Part shown: one piece after another, positions 17,138-26,544 of the stretch
How the letters are laid out: each line of letters begins with the position of its first letter
Position numbering within the stretch: the stretch's first letter is position 1
NCBI GenBank assembly: GCA_036387135.1
Contig: DASVUH010000018.1
Location: 62,001-126,000, forward strand
DNA length: 64,000 nt
Direction of reading: 5' to 3'
DNA from: JALZCH01 sp036387135
GTDB lineage: Bacteria; Acidobacteriota; Blastocatellia; Pyrinomonadales; Pyrinomonadaceae
The notes under the pieces: model-generated
The model's database searches: none
What the model was told of the DNA's origin: nothing
Seen by the model: only the letters and a program-made list of their open reading frames with translations
Translations under genes and position numbers: made by a program

Positions 17138-18313
17138 ATGTCTAACGCAACGGTCGAAAATTTTATCAACGAATTTGCCAAAAGTCTCGAAAATCAAACT
17201 TTCGTTAAAATGACTTTGGGTAAATACAAAGGCGCGGACGCGCATTTGCAGCGCATTTTGATTCGGCTGGTGGAAATCAAACGCGGTACGCGGCTTTTCT
17301 TTCTTTATCGCTACGACACGCGCGACACGGCGAAAAATTTCGAGTTTGCCGAAGGCGTTTCGATTGTCAAAGATTTGCTCGGACGAGAGTTTTTCGCCGC
17401 GCATCTTTTTACCACCGAACACGATTTTCAGCTCGACATCGGCAAGAAAAACTCTCGATTAAACGTCGGCAAACCAACATTTAAAACAAAACCCGACATC
17501 GCGCACAACCGCGAAAAACAGCACGTCGTTAATCCGAACAGCTTTTACCTGCAAGCTCTCGGAATCACCAGCGAAAAGGGCGAAATCAAGGCGAAACAGG
17601 AAGACAAATGGCGGCAAATCAACAAGTTCGTTGAAATTCTCGGCAGCTTGTTTGAAAATTCAAATCTCAACAACCGCGAAAAACTGAAAATCGTTGATAT
17701 GGGTTCGGGCAAAGGTTATCTGACGTTTGCTGCTTACGATTATTTTAATAACGTCTTGAAGATTCAAACTGAAGTCGTCGGAGTTGATGTCAAAGACGAA
17801 TTGATTTCGCTATGCAACGACATTGCACGGAGCTGCGATTTTCAAAACTTAAAGTTCGTCAAAGGTTTTATTCGCGATTTCGGGCTGGAAAACACCGATA
17901 TTTTAATCGCTCTGCACGCCTGCAACACGGCGACCGACGAAGCGATTTATCGCGGTATTCGGGCAAACGCCGAGCTGATTGTCTGCTCGCCGTGCTGTCA
18001 TCAGGAAATTCGCCCGCAGTTAAAAGCGCCCGATTTGCTCAAAAATGTTCTCAAACACGGCATTTTGCTCGAACGCGAAGCCGAAACTCTGACCGACGGT
18101 TTGCGCGCTATGCTGCTCGAACGCCGCGGTTATCAATCGAAAATATTTGAGTTTATCGGCACGGAACACACGCCGAAAAACAATATGCTCGTCGGAACAA
18201 AACACAATCGGACGGTTGACGTGGAAAATTATGACCGGCAAATCGCCGATTTGAAAAATTTTTACGGCATCCGCGAACAGCATCTCGAAAAATTACTCGA
18301 CGCTCAAAATTAA
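17138..18313 (+). CDS. SAM-dependent methyltransferase, METTL25/RRNAD1-like (Methyltransf_32)
   Basis: 391 residues from the ATG at 17138. The Rossmann methyltransferase core starts near residue 185: VDMGSGKGYLTFAAYDYF (SAM-binding motif I), then VVGVDVKDELISLC, then IALHACNTATDEAI and the family-specific CSPCCHQEI. This Cys-Cys motif and layout match the Methyltransf_32 family, whose eukaryotic relatives methylate RNA or protein. The N-terminal 150 residues form a separate region with repeated basic and aromatic residues that could bind RNA. The actual substrate is unknown. It ends at a strong terminator facing the convergent secreted-protein gene. Confidence 0.75.
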   Translation: MSNATVENFINEFAKSLENQTFVKMTLGKYKGADAHLQRILIRLVEIKRGTRLFFLYRYDTRDTAKNFEFAEGVSIVKDLLGREFFAAHLFTTEHDFQLDIGKKNSRLNVGKPTFKTKPDIAHNREKQHVVNPNSFYLQALGITSEKGEIKAKQEDKWRQINKFVEILGSLFENSNLNNREKLKIVDMGSGKGYLTFAAYDYFNNVLKIQTEVVGVDVKDELISLCNDIARSCDFQNLKFVKGFIRDFGLENTDILIALHACNTATDEAIYRGIRANAELIVCSPCCHQEIRPQLKAPDLLKNVLKHGILLEREAETLTDGLRAMLLERRGYQSKIFEFIGTEHTPKNNMLVGTKHNRTVDVENYDRQIADLKNFYGIREQHLEKLLDAQN

Positions 18314-18315
18314 AA

Positions 18316-18357
18316 AGAAGAAAAGCAAACTGCTCAACAGCAATTTGCTTTTCTTCT
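18316..18357. terminator. Bidirectional intrinsic terminator
   Basis: A perfect 14-bp inverted repeat (18316-18329 and 18344-18357) with a 14-nt loop sits between convergent genes; A/T-rich arms give U tracts on both strands. Confidence 0.8.
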
Positions 18358-18379
18358 GACATAAGCTGTCCGATTTTGA

Positions 18380-19249
18380 TTACTGTTTTCGTGTAATTAC
18401 ATTTGGTGTAGTGTAAACGGTTTGTTCGGAGAGAACCTTGTAATCCGAAGGCAGCGTAAACAACGAGCGGTCGGGTTCGCTGCGATTGATGTTGGTCATC
18501 CGGTAAGTTTGCTCGCCGAAACGCGGGTCGCTGTGTTTTGAATAAACAATCATATCCAAATCTTTTGAGAACCAGCGCTCATAGACCATTTCAATCGGCT
18601 GCTCGTTGCCGATTGAACCGGCTGCAATCGTCGTCACAGTGCGCGTACCTTCGGCTTGAACGCCTTCAAAATCCCGGACGCCGAGCGATTCTGTTTTGCC
18701 TCCGCCGCCGTTTACAGTAGTCCCTACGCTGGGCATAAGAACAATGTGGCTTTTTCCGGCTACGGCTGCTTCGACCTGCACACGTCTAGCTTCGCTCATC
18801 GGCTGCCCGTTGACGATAACCGCGCCTTCGATGTTTCTATTCGGAACGCCGAAACGGTGTGCGGTTTTTTCCTTAGAGTTGAGCATATATCGAACGCCCG
18901 CAACGGGATCGAAAATGGAAATCGCCTGATGCGATCCGAACAGCGCCATTGAGTTAGCGCCTGAATTTAATACTTCCTCGCGGCGAAAACGCCCTTCGCT
19001 GTCGCGGTATAATTTGTGTGTCACGCTGTGCGTTATTTTGTTTCCGTCTGCCAAAGTCTGCACGCTTTCGCTGATTGCTTCAGCCGAAAAAGGCGCGCCT
19101 TTGACAGTTTTGGTTGAGCTGGAAGCGATAATCTCAGTCGCCACTTTAGCGCCCGTCGCTCTGGTTACGGTCGCCGTTCTCACTTCCTGCGCCGGCGCGA
19201 CCGCCGCGCAAGAAAGTACAAAAATAGAAGCTGCAATTGAAAATTTCAT
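18380..19249 (-). CDS. Secreted protein of unknown function, third gene of a sigma/anti-sigma locus
   Basis: 289 residues with a clear signal peptide (about 1-20, SCAAVAPAQ) and an AGGAG-like site before the ATG. No domain is recognised. The mature part is rich in beta-type sequence; GVRDFEGVQAEGTRTV and the late YSKHSDPRFGEQTYRMTNINRSEPDRSLF segment are of a type seen in many acidobacterial secreted proteins. It follows the anti-sigma and ECF sigma genes on the same strand (29-bp gap), so it is probably part of the regulon or the envelope signal system. No catalytic motif is evident. Confidence 0.6.
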   Translation of the reverse strand: MKFSIAASIFVLSCAAVAPAQEVRTATVTRATGAKVATEIIASSSTKTVKGAPFSAEAISESVQTLADGNKITHSVTHKLYRDSEGRFRREEVLNSGANSMALFGSHQAISIFDPVAGVRYMLNSKEKTAHRFGVPNRNIEGAVIVNGQPMSEARRVQVEAAVAGKSHIVLMPSVGTTVNGGGGKTESLGVRDFEGVQAEGTRTVTTIAAGSIGNEQPIEMVYERWFSKDLDMIVYSKHSDPRFGEQTYRMTNINRSEPDRSLFTLPSDYKVLSEQTVYTTPNVITRKQ

Positions 19250-19278
19250 CTTTTTTTCTCCTGATTTAGATTAATAAT

Positions 19279-19998
19279 TTATTTGACCAATCTAATCGCT
19301 CGCGCAACTCCGTCAGCGCCGACGAGCAAATCGGTTTTGATTTTTTCGCTTTCGTTTTCAGTTTGCACCGCGACGCCCAAAGCAAGCAGGCGCGCGCGGG
19401 ACATCTCAACGCGGACGATTTGCGATTCTTCATTCGCCAAATTTCCGGCGTATGTCAGAGCCATAAAAGGCTCTTCCCGTTGATTTTCAAATTTCTGCGG
19501 CAAATTTCTTTTCTTTTGCGCAGGCTTTTGCAAAGTCTGCGGATTGTTTTTCGGTTTTGCCTTTTTCACCGATGCGATTTGGCGCGGTTGAAATTCATTT
19601 TCCGGCGTTCCAGCCGTTTGAGGCGAAACAGTTTCAGGCTGTTTTTCAACCGGAGCGGCTGTAAATTGTTTTTCTTCAATCGCGGTTTTGTGTGCCATTT
19701 CAGGCGAGTTTGGAAAACGCACGAACATTGCCGCCGCGCTGACAATCAAAATAGCGATGGCGGCAAACGCCAAAACGGATTTTTGCCAATTCCAAAATTG
19801 AAGATTCGGCAGTGCGAAAACATTTTTAACTTGCGTTTCCCGGCGAGATTCTTCCGTCTTGATATTTGCTCTGACGCGCTGGAAAAGTTGCGGCGCGGCG
19901 ACGATTTTTTCAATCTCCGCGTCGGACAATTTTCCGCGTCGGAGCAATTCGCGCTCGACAATTTTTAGCTTTTCGTCTTGTAAATCTCGCTTTTTCAT
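19279..19998 (-). CDS. Putative membrane anti-sigma factor
   Basis: 239 residues. An N-terminal cytoplasmic region of about 75 residues is followed by one membrane segment (about 76-97, VLAFAAIAILIVSAAAMFV) and an extracytoplasmic tail rich in Pro/Lys/Gln. A single-pass protein directly downstream of an ECF sigma gene (34-bp gap) is the standard anti-sigma arrangement. No zinc-finger HxxxCxxC motif is seen, so it is not of the ZAS type. The role rests mainly on position and topology. Confidence 0.6.
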   Translation of the reverse strand: MKKRDLQDEKLKIVERELLRRGKLSDAEIEKIVAAPQLFQRVRANIKTEESRRETQVKNVFALPNLQFWNWQKSVLAFAAIAILIVSAAAMFVRFPNSPEMAHKTAIEEKQFTAAPVEKQPETVSPQTAGTPENEFQPRQIASVKKAKPKNNPQTLQKPAQKKRNLPQKFENQREEPFMALTYAGNLANEESQIVRVEMSRARLLALGVAVQTENESEKIKTDLLVGADGVARAIRLVK

Positions 19999-20032
19999 CG
20001 CTGTGTTAATGACGTTTGCCGCGCTCGGACGG

Positions 20033-20713
20033 TTACAAAAATTTTCTCAGAATCTTTCGCAGAGCGTGGCGCGCCCGATGCGCTTTGACTTTGACTTTTG
20101 AATTCGACCAGCCGGTGATCTCCGAAACCTCCGCGACGGTCATTTCTTCTGCATCGAGCATTTCCAAAACGGCGCGGTCTTCGGCGGCGAGCCGCGAAAG
20201 CAATTTTTCGGCTAAATCGCGATTGATAAAATCGTTTTCCGCGCCGTTTTCGCCGCATAAGGTTTCGAGCAAGTCCGATTTTTCGTCCGTCTCCAATTCC
20301 GAAAAAAAGTTTTCCGCTTTGCGCTTCCGGCTTCGCAAAACGTCGAGCGAGGCGTTTGTCGCCGTGCGCGCGAGAAAGCCCGGAAGCGACGAATTGCCAT
20401 CGGAGCGAAAGTTTTTCAGCTCAAAATAAACTTTCGTAAAAGTGATTTGAATGATTTCTTCGATTTCGGCGGGCTGGCGGAAAAACCGCGCGGCGACGCG
20501 GGCGACGAGTCGTTTATGACGGTCGAAAATTTGCTCGAAAGCGGTTTCATCGCCCGCCAAAACTCGCTCGACAAGATTTTTGTCGGAGACTTCGACGCTG
20601 CTTTCGCCGCTTTTTTCGGCACCAAGCGCCCAAATTTTGTTGTGGAATGTCGTCGTCAATTTCAATTCCGTGAATTTCACAAAGTTGAGAACTGCTTTAA
20701 TGACGAACGACAA
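20033..20713 (-). CDS. ECF RNA polymerase sigma factor (RpoE-like)
   Basis: Region 2 is visible from NLVERVLAGDETAFEQIFDRHKRLV through the helix IEEIIQITFTKVYFELKNF, and region 4 as LAAEDRAVLEMLDAEEMTVAEVSEITGWSNSK in outline (helix-turn-helix near the C-terminus). Length is about 205-226 residues. The start is uncertain: the open frame begins with TTG at 20713, and a GTG at 20680 or TTG at 20659 would still keep region 2 complete. There is no ATG. It should redirect RNA polymerase to envelope-stress-type promoters and be held by the downstream anti-sigma factor. Confidence 0.85.
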   Translation of the reverse strand: MSFVIKAVLNFVKFTELKLTTTFHNKIWALGAEKSGESSVEVSDKNLVERVLAGDETAFEQIFDRHKRLVARVAARFFRQPAEIEEIIQITFTKVYFELKNFRSDGNSSLPGFLARTATNASLDVLRSRKRKAENFFSELETDEKSDLLETLCGENGAENDFINRDLAEKLLSRLAAEDRAVLEMLDAEEMTVAEVSEITGWSNSKVKVKAHRARHALRKILRKFL

Positions 20714-20784
20714 GCGAGAAAGGTTACAAAAATTTCGGAGCTTGTTTTGAGTCCTCGGCGAGAATTTTGAATGTAAAATCAGGA

Positions 20785-20823
20785 AATAAAAAAGACCGCC
20801 GCTTCGTTTACAAAGCGACGGTC
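20785..20823 (-). terminator. Intrinsic terminator of the DUF1501 gene
   Basis: An 11-bp stem with one G-U pair (20794-20804 and 20813-20823) is followed on the minus strand by a U-rich run, about 30 bp past the DUF1501 stop. Confidence 0.75.
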
Positions 20824-20852
20824 AAATTCTTACAACCAAACACAGGAAGGAA

Positions 20853-22121
20853 TTAGCTTAAAAGTCCTTTGAATTTCGAGGCGTTTGCCGCATAGCCCGG
20901 AAACAGTTTCGACAAATCTTTCGCGCCGAAATGTCTGGCGGCGACTTCGCCGAAAACGTCGCGGAAATCGGTTGTTACGTCAAGATCGCGCCCTTCGTAG
21001 AGCTTGTCGTTTGATAAGCCTTTCCAATTGCCGTAAACCTTGCCGCCCTTGATCGAGTTTCCGATAACGAACATTGCATTGGCGTGTCCGTGATCGGTTC
21101 CGCGCGTGCCGTTTTCGCGGGCGGTGCGACCAAATTCCGACATCGTTAAAATCACGACATCATCCATTTGCTCTTTGCCCAAATCTGCGACAAAAGCGGC
21201 GATGCTGGTGGAAAAATCGCGCAAAAGATTGGCGATTTGACCGCGCGAAGAGCCTTCGTTAGCGTGCGTGTCCCAGCCGTTCGATTCGGCAAAAGCGACT
21301 TCCAAACCGACTCCGGCTTTAATAAGCTGTGCGATTTGTCTCAAAGAATTTCCGAGCGCTGAATTCGGATAAACCGCTCCGTTCGCAGGTTTGTATTGCG
21401 CCGGATTCGATTTTTTCAACATATTAATCGCGTCGAAAGTCTCTTTCCCGGTGTCGCCGAGATTATCGCCCCCGACGGTTTGCGCGTAAATCGCTTCAAA
21501 ACCGCCTTGCACCGAAGGCGTGTAATTTCCGGCGCGAATGGCGAAATCGTTTAAATTCGTCATCGCCACCGAAGGCGCTTTGCCGTAGAGCGAGCGCGGA
21601 AGCTGCGATGTCATCGCCACGGCGCGAAACGGCGTCGCATTTTTCTCGTTCGTGTTTTGCAAAATGCGGTTGAGCCAGCCGTCGCGCGTGGATTTTACGC
21701 CCGGCGTTCCGGCTTCCATATAATCCTGCGCGTCAAAATGCGAGCGCGTGTTGTCGGGCGAACCGGCGGCGTTGACAATCGCCAGGCGGTTTTCTTTCCA
21801 CAACGATTTAAATGGTTTCAGAGCCGGATTCAGACCGAAAAATCCGTCCAAATCTATCGCGCCTTCGGTTTGATTCGGTTTCTGAACTGCAATCGTCCGC
21901 CGCAAATTGTAATATTCGCTGTCGCCGTAGGGCACGACCGCGTTCAAACCGTCCATTGCGCCGCGCTGGAAAATCGTGACCAAAACTTTGCGCCGCCCGT
22001 TTCCGTTTTTTAAAGATTGCGCGTTTGCCGCAAATTCGTGAAGAAACTGTGGCGAGGCTGCCATCAGACCAAAGCTCGCCAGAGCCGCGCCGCTCGATTT
22101 AAGGAATAATCTTCTATCCAT
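20853..22121 (-). CDS. DUF1501 secreted protein, Tat-like signal
   Basis: 422 residues from the ATG at 22121, with GGAG 9 nt upstream; a TTG five codons earlier was rejected. The N-terminus MDRRLFLKSSGAALASFG is a twin-arginine-type signal. The body matches DUF1501: VLVTIFQRGAMDGLNAVVPYGD near 49, GFFGLNPALKPF, and the late MSEFGRTARENGTRGTDHGHANAMFVIG with a conserved D-H-G-H. DUF1501 proteins are sulfatase/alkaline-phosphatase-fold exported proteins that normally sit next to a DUF1800 gene. No DUF1800 neighbour is present here. Function unknown. Confidence 0.85.
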   Translation of the reverse strand: MDRRLFLKSSGAALASFGLMAASPQFLHEFAANAQSLKNGNGRRKVLVTIFQRGAMDGLNAVVPYGDSEYYNLRRTIAVQKPNQTEGAIDLDGFFGLNPALKPFKSLWKENRLAIVNAAGSPDNTRSHFDAQDYMEAGTPGVKSTRDGWLNRILQNTNEKNATPFRAVAMTSQLPRSLYGKAPSVAMTNLNDFAIRAGNYTPSVQGGFEAIYAQTVGGDNLGDTGKETFDAINMLKKSNPAQYKPANGAVYPNSALGNSLRQIAQLIKAGVGLEVAFAESNGWDTHANEGSSRGQIANLLRDFSTSIAAFVADLGKEQMDDVVILTMSEFGRTARENGTRGTDHGHANAMFVIGNSIKGGKVYGNWKGLSNDKLYEGRDLDVTTDFRDVFGEVAARHFGAKDLSKLFPGYAANASKFKGLLS

Positions 22122-22229
22122 TTTTAATGTCTCCAAAATAACCAGCCAAAATCAGTTGCCGTTTGTTTAGACGCGCGCGCGCGGCATTTGGTCAGTTTTT
22201 TTGAAGAATGTGGCTGAAGTGAATTTGAG

Positions 22230-23660
22230 TTAAGGCTTTTTGCCTTCGTGCCACGCGGGTTTGAAATCCGAATTGACCAGCCATTGAACCGGCTTGATCA
22301 TCGAATTAATGGCTCGCGTCATATGGTTGAAATCAATCGTTTTCACTTCGTCGCTGGCGCGGTGATAATCGGCGTGCAAGCCGAAGCTCGAAACCGTGTG
22401 CGCGACGATGCCTTGACGCGCGAGCGTGTAATTGTCCGAACGCTGGAAAAAATTTTGATCGGGATGCGGATCGGCGACTAATTTCGCGCCTTGTCTGGCG
22501 AGTTCCGCGCCCAGATTTGAACGGTCGTAGCCGGTCAGCCAAAGCTGTTCCGCCGCGACTTTCGCGTCCGGGCGTCCGAGCATTTCAAATTGCAGATTGG
22601 CAATCAATTTATCTTTCGGAAACGGCAGAGTGTTCACAAAGAATCGTGAACCGTATCCGCCAGATTCTTCGCTGCCGTAAAAGGCGAAATAAACGGTGCG
22701 TTTCGGCTGCTTGTCGTTTGCCAGCACGCGCGCCAATTCCAAAACCGCGACGCAGCCCGAAGCGTCGTCGTCAGCGCCGTTAAAGATTTTATCGTCGCCG
22801 GGCGCGTCTTGCCGGACGCCGAGATGATCCATATGCGCGCTGAGCAGTACGACTTCCGACGCGAGTCTGGCGTCGCTTCCCGTCAATTTACCGACGGCGT
22901 TCCAGGTTTGCTGCGTTTGCGGAGGGGCAAGATCGCCTTTGATTTCTATGTTTGTGCCGTCGTCTATTTGCGACAGTGAGTTGGCAGCACCTTTGCTGAC
23001 GACAATTAAATTGAAAGAATTTCCTGCGCTGCCCGTAATCGTCGTGAAAGATAAATTTCGCTTGGCGATATTCTCCCACTGCGCGCGCCATTGCGGAGTT
23101 TCTTCGACGATAACGGCTTTCGCGCCGCTTGCTGAAATCGCCTGAAGCTTTTGATTCAAGTTTTGCCCTGCATCGCCTTCGCGCAATCCAACAAAAGCGA
23201 TTGAACCGGCTTGCGGTTTTTCGTCAGAGTTTATCTTTTGTAGAATGCCGCTGATTTGCGATGCGCCAATTCGCAAAACCAGCATTTCCTTGCCGTGTTC
23301 CAAAACCACGTTAGAGCCGTTTGCGGAATAGCTCAATTTCGGAGCGGCGGCAAAAGTGTTCCGCGTTATATTAACGGTTTGAATAAAAGTTTTATTGCCG
23401 GCAGCATCGGCGTCCCCCGCAGGTTCAATGCCGAATTGACGCATCTGCGAAGCGATGTATTGCCCGGCGAGCAATTCAAACTGTGTTCCGCTGCCGCGTC
23501 CCTGAAGCGCGTCGCTTGCCAGAAACTCCATCTGCGCGCGGACGTTTCGTTCTTCGAGCGGCGAAACGGTTTTGCTTGTTTTTTGGGCGACGCCGGAGCT
23601 GGCGATTGTCAGTAAAAAAGCGAGGAAAAGAGCGGTTCTTTTCAGATTAGTTAATTTCAT
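22230..23660 (-). CDS. Secreted M28 family metallopeptidase with PA domain
   Basis: 476 residues with signal peptide (about 1-25, ending GVAQ). A protease-associated-type insert spans about 120-225. The M28 catalytic core follows: SAHMDHLG (first zinc His-x-Asp), GADDDASGC (bridging Asp), FYGSEESGGYGS (catalytic Glu-Glu) and SFGLHADYH late (zinc His). All expected zinc ligands appear present. Such enzymes are di-zinc aminopeptidases working in the periplasm or outside the cell on peptides. It lies 108 bp upstream of the DUF1501 gene on the same strand. Confidence 0.9.
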   Translation of the reverse strand: MKLTNLKRTALFLAFLLTIASSGVAQKTSKTVSPLEERNVRAQMEFLASDALQGRGSGTQFELLAGQYIASQMRQFGIEPAGDADAAGNKTFIQTVNITRNTFAAAPKLSYSANGSNVVLEHGKEMLVLRIGASQISGILQKINSDEKPQAGSIAFVGLREGDAGQNLNQKLQAISASGAKAVIVEETPQWRAQWENIAKRNLSFTTITGSAGNSFNLIVVSKGAANSLSQIDDGTNIEIKGDLAPPQTQQTWNAVGKLTGSDARLASEVVLLSAHMDHLGVRQDAPGDDKIFNGADDDASGCVAVLELARVLANDKQPKRTVYFAFYGSEESGGYGSRFFVNTLPFPKDKLIANLQFEMLGRPDAKVAAEQLWLTGYDRSNLGAELARQGAKLVADPHPDQNFFQRSDNYTLARQGIVAHTVSSFGLHADYHRASDEVKTIDFNHMTRAINSMIKPVQWLVNSDFKPAWHEGKKP

Positions 23661-23763
23661 TGATTCTCAGAAAATACTGTTTTGTTTAAACTGCAATTTA
23701 TCACAAAATTGAAATTTGAAGTTTCTTCTGTCAGGCATTATCAAAAACGCGATAATCAGTCGC

Positions 23764-23873
23764 AACTGTAAACTGTAAACTCTCAACTATCAACTGTCCG
23801 GCGAAGAAATAAAGAAATGGGGGATTTTCTGCAAAACAGTTGATAGTTTACAGTTTAAAGTTGATAGTTTGAC
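23764..23873. repeat. Array palindrome built of AACTNTA-type heptamers
   Basis: The left arm (23764-23797) is five tandem heptamers starting AACT; the right arm (23836-23873) is, read on the other strand, again five AACT heptamers. Arms are about 38 nt apart. It lies between an M28 gene start and the end of the serine hydrolase gene. Confidence 0.8.
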
Positions 23874-23902
23874 TTTTTATTTTGTGACTTTATCTCTTAT
23901 TT

Positions 23903-25150
23903 CTATCTCGCCAAACTCGCGTTGATTTTCTGGATAAACTCGTCAATCTTATTGTTTTCAATCCAGCGCGCGACAATTACCAAATCGTTTTCCGGGTCAA
24001 TGTAAATGATGTTTGTGCCGTTGCCAAGATGTGCGAAAGCGGAGGCGGGCGCGCTCGGATAAAGTTTTTTGTCGGTATTGAGATACCAGTTCATAAAACC
24101 GTAGGTCGGCTGAACGGGAGTCGGCGTTTTCGCCTGTTTGATAAAATCCGGCGAGATAATTTGTTTGTTGCGCCATTTGCCGTTGCGCGCCGTGAGCAAA
24201 CCGAAACGCGCCATATCTCTGGCGGAAATGAACATTCCGCCGCCCCAATGTCCGCCGCCGCTGACGGATTGAACGATGTTTCCATCCAAAATGACAAACG
24301 AATTTTCGTAACCGTTCCAACGCCAGGTGTTTGAAGCGCCGATTTCATCCATCACGTTTTCTTTCAAAACTTGCGGCAAAGGTCGCCGCCAGACATTCAA
24401 AGCCGCGAGCGCGAGTACGTTGACGCGGACATCGTTGTATTCGTAAGCCGCGCCGGGTTCGTTTCGTTTGCGGTTGAGCCAGTTGTTGGCGTCTCTGTCC
24501 GGGCGGTCAGCCCAATCGGGTTTGCCCCAGAGCGTGCCTTCCCAGTCGCTCGTTTGCCGCAAAAGATGTTCCCAGGTGATTTTGCGGTTATGCTCGGTTT
24601 CAAAAAGCTCGATCAAGCGCGATTTGCCGAAGTGTTCCGCATTGTCGAATTTTTCGCTGCCGTTAGAAATCAGAATCGGTGCCGAATAATTTCGCGCCGG
24701 GTCTTGCAGGCTTCTAATCAATTTTCGGTCAAACGCCAGACCGACAACTGTCGAGACAAAGCTTTTCGTCACGCTGAAAGTCATATCAACGCGGTCGGGC
24801 GCTCCCCATTCGGCGACAATGTAGCCGTTTCTGAGAATGATTCCGGTCGCGTCGCCGCGTTCTTTAAACGCTCCGACTGCTTCGCCGAAAGGCTCGCGCC
24901 CGAATGTTTGATAATGCGCGAGTTCGAGATTGCGCGGAGCCTTCGATTCGTTGGCGACCGCGAAATCAATCGCTTCTTTAAGCCGGGCGGCATCCATTTT
25001 CGCCGCTTCCGGCGAGCGTTTTTCCCAGGCGTCGCCAGTCGGCGGATAATAATTTGATTGAGAAAAAACGCCGCTGCTAAAAGCGAAAGCGAAAACGAGC
25101 GCGACGAGAAAACGGCTGGTTATGTTTTGGACAAAATTATTGTTTTTCAT
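23903..25150 (-). CDS. Secreted serine hydrolase (class C beta-lactamase fold)
   Basis: 415 residues with an N-terminal signal peptide (about 10-30, SSGVFSQ). The active-site tetrad SVTK (S-x-x-K, within MTFSVTKSFVST) lies near 130-133, and the second motif YND near 240, as in the AmpC/esterase/D-Ala-D-Ala-carboxypeptidase superfamily. The C-terminal HLGNG segment stands where the third box is expected. The family includes esterases, amidases and 6-aminohexanoate-dimer hydrolase-like enzymes (EstB/NylB type); beta-lactamase activity is not implied. The array palindrome downstream may help end transcription. Confidence 0.82.
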   Translation of the reverse strand: MKNNNFVQNITSRFLVALVFAFAFSSGVFSQSNYYPPTGDAWEKRSPEAAKMDAARLKEAIDFAVANESKAPRNLELAHYQTFGREPFGEAVGAFKERGDATGIILRNGYIVAEWGAPDRVDMTFSVTKSFVSTVVGLAFDRKLIRSLQDPARNYSAPILISNGSEKFDNAEHFGKSRLIELFETEHNRKITWEHLLRQTSDWEGTLWGKPDWADRPDRDANNWLNRKRNEPGAAYEYNDVRVNVLALAALNVWRRPLPQVLKENVMDEIGASNTWRWNGYENSFVILDGNIVQSVSGGGHWGGGMFISARDMARFGLLTARNGKWRNKQIISPDFIKQAKTPTPVQPTYGFMNWYLNTDKKLYPSAPASAFAHLGNGTNIIYIDPENDLVIVARWIENNKIDEFIQKINASLAR

Positions 25151-25256
25151 ATCTTTTGCGACAAACGAGTTTAATTTACCTTTGAACGACGCAAAAGTCT
25201 TGTCCTCGATTTGAGCAGCGAGATGAAAATTAATCTTTATTTGAATCCGCTCGTAT

Positions 25257-25844
25257 CTATTTCAGATGATGTGTCGTGTGTTCGGTCACGGAAGAAAAGA
25301 GTTTATTCGGCTTGGGCGCGTTTAGCTCGTCGGTTCGCGCTATTTCTGCGTCAAGTCCGCGTTGGTTTTCGGCATCGTTTGATTTATCGGGCAGAGTATT
25401 TTTCGGAACTGTAAAAAGCATTGCGTTCAGAATCAGACTCAAACCGATGAAAAAGACCACAATACCCGCTCCGCCCAAAATCAGAACTCCTTTGTCGCTC
25501 ATTAAAAAGCTGGCTAAGGTAAATCCGATTGACGCTCCAACGCCGATAGAAGCGCAAACTACGCCTTTTCTGATTCGCCGCATACGCTTTTCTTCGGGCG
25601 ACTCCAAAAATTTTTCGATATGCGGCAGCACGTCTTCGGCGACTTTTTCCAAATCGCGGGCTGATTTCATCTCCCGAATCTTGCTCGCAATCGCGCGCCC
25701 GATTTCATCGCGCGCGAAAACCGCCGAGGTCGTGATGTTATCGGGTTTTTCTATCGCACTCCGAATAATGCGCAGCTCGATTCCGCACGCCCGACAAAAT
25801 TGATTTGGTTGCGTTTCTTCCAATCCGCAGCATGGGCAAAACAT
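25257..25844 (-). CDS. Zinc-ribbon membrane protein
   Basis: 195 residues from the ATG at 25844; GGAG about 12 nt upstream supports this over an ATG 16 codons earlier. The N-terminus is a zinc ribbon, CPCCG and CRACG (residues 3-22). A short amphipathic linker is followed by two adjacent membrane segments (about 98-120 and 127-150) and a charged tail. Such zinc_ribbon_2 plus membrane proteins are common and functionally unknown. No operon partner: the serine hydrolase starts 107 bp downstream. Confidence 0.65.
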   Translation of the reverse strand: MFCPCCGLEETQPNQFCRACGIELRIIRSAIEKPDNITTSAVFARDEIGRAIASKIREMKSARDLEKVAEDVLPHIEKFLESPEEKRMRRIRKGVVCASIGVGASIGFTLASFLMSDKGVLILGGAGIVVFFIGLSLILNAMLFTVPKNTLPDKSNDAENQRGLDAEIARTDELNAPKPNKLFSSVTEHTTHHLK

Positions 25845-26031
25845 AATTTGAAAAATCTCCGTTGCTAGGATTTCTGTTTTTGAGTCAATCAAAAAATCAT
25901 ACGCGCGAATGCGGAATTAGTTCGCGGGCGCAAAATTGTTTTGGTTTTCGGAAGTAAAATTTACCGCCGCGCCGATTTGCTGTAATTTATTAAGAGAGAA
26001 ACACGAAGATTGACGGAGATATTTAAAAAAG

Positions 26032-26454
26032 ATGGGTAATGAAGTGACGGTCGCCGACGTTTTTCGGCGCGCGAAAGCTATCAGACAAGGAAATCCGAAT
26101 GGCGATTTTAAACAAGTCACACAACAGCTCGCCGGGGAATTTGCGGGCAAACCGATGCCGCCGGTTTATAATTTGACGATTCCCGAACACGACGACCTTG
26201 TGCCGGAAGAAGATTGGTCGGCGGGTTTGCCGATTGTGATGCGCGGCATCCAAAACGATGATTGGACGGAAATCGCGCTCGGAATCGTCATTTGTCTTGA
26301 ACAAATCGAAAATTTTCAAAAAGAAAGCGGTGCGGAACAAGGCAAACGCTGGCACGACCGCTCAAAAGGCATCGGCGAGCAAACGAAGAAAAGTCTGGAT
26401 AAATGGCTGCCCGATGATTTAATGCGAATTGCCGAGCGCTCGCAAAAAAGGTAA
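26032..26454 (+). CDS. Hypothetical protein, 140 residues
   Basis: The ATG at 26032 is preceded by GGAGATATTT (about 14 nt), giving a plausible start. The protein is soluble, mixed alpha-type, with many charged residues (PEHDDLVPEEDW, KRWHDRSKGIGEQTKKSLDKWLP). No family is recognised. It is a stand-alone gene between the zinc-ribbon gene and an array palindrome. Confidence 0.55.
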   Translation: MGNEVTVADVFRRAKAIRQGNPNGDFKQVTQQLAGEFAGKPMPPVYNLTIPEHDDLVPEEDWSAGLPIVMRGIQNDDWTEIALGIVICLEQIENFQKESGAEQGKRWHDRSKGIGEQTKKSLDKWLPDDLMRIAERSQKR

Positions 26455-26471
26455 CGATTAAGATTTGCCAT

Positions 26472-26528
26472 AGAGACACGGAGGCACGGAGATTTTTATT
26501 GTTTAACTCTCTGTGTCTCCGTGTCTCT
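26472..26528. repeat. Array palindrome of the AGAGACACGGAG type
   Basis: Left arm 26472-26492 and right arm 26508-26528 are 21 bp inverted repeats with two mismatches, made of near-repeated AGACACGGAGGCACGGAG units. It lies after the hypothetical gene and just before the GTG of the Nudix-MBL gene, about 16 bp from it. Confidence 0.85.
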
Positions 26529-26544
26529 GTGATTTAAATTTCTC

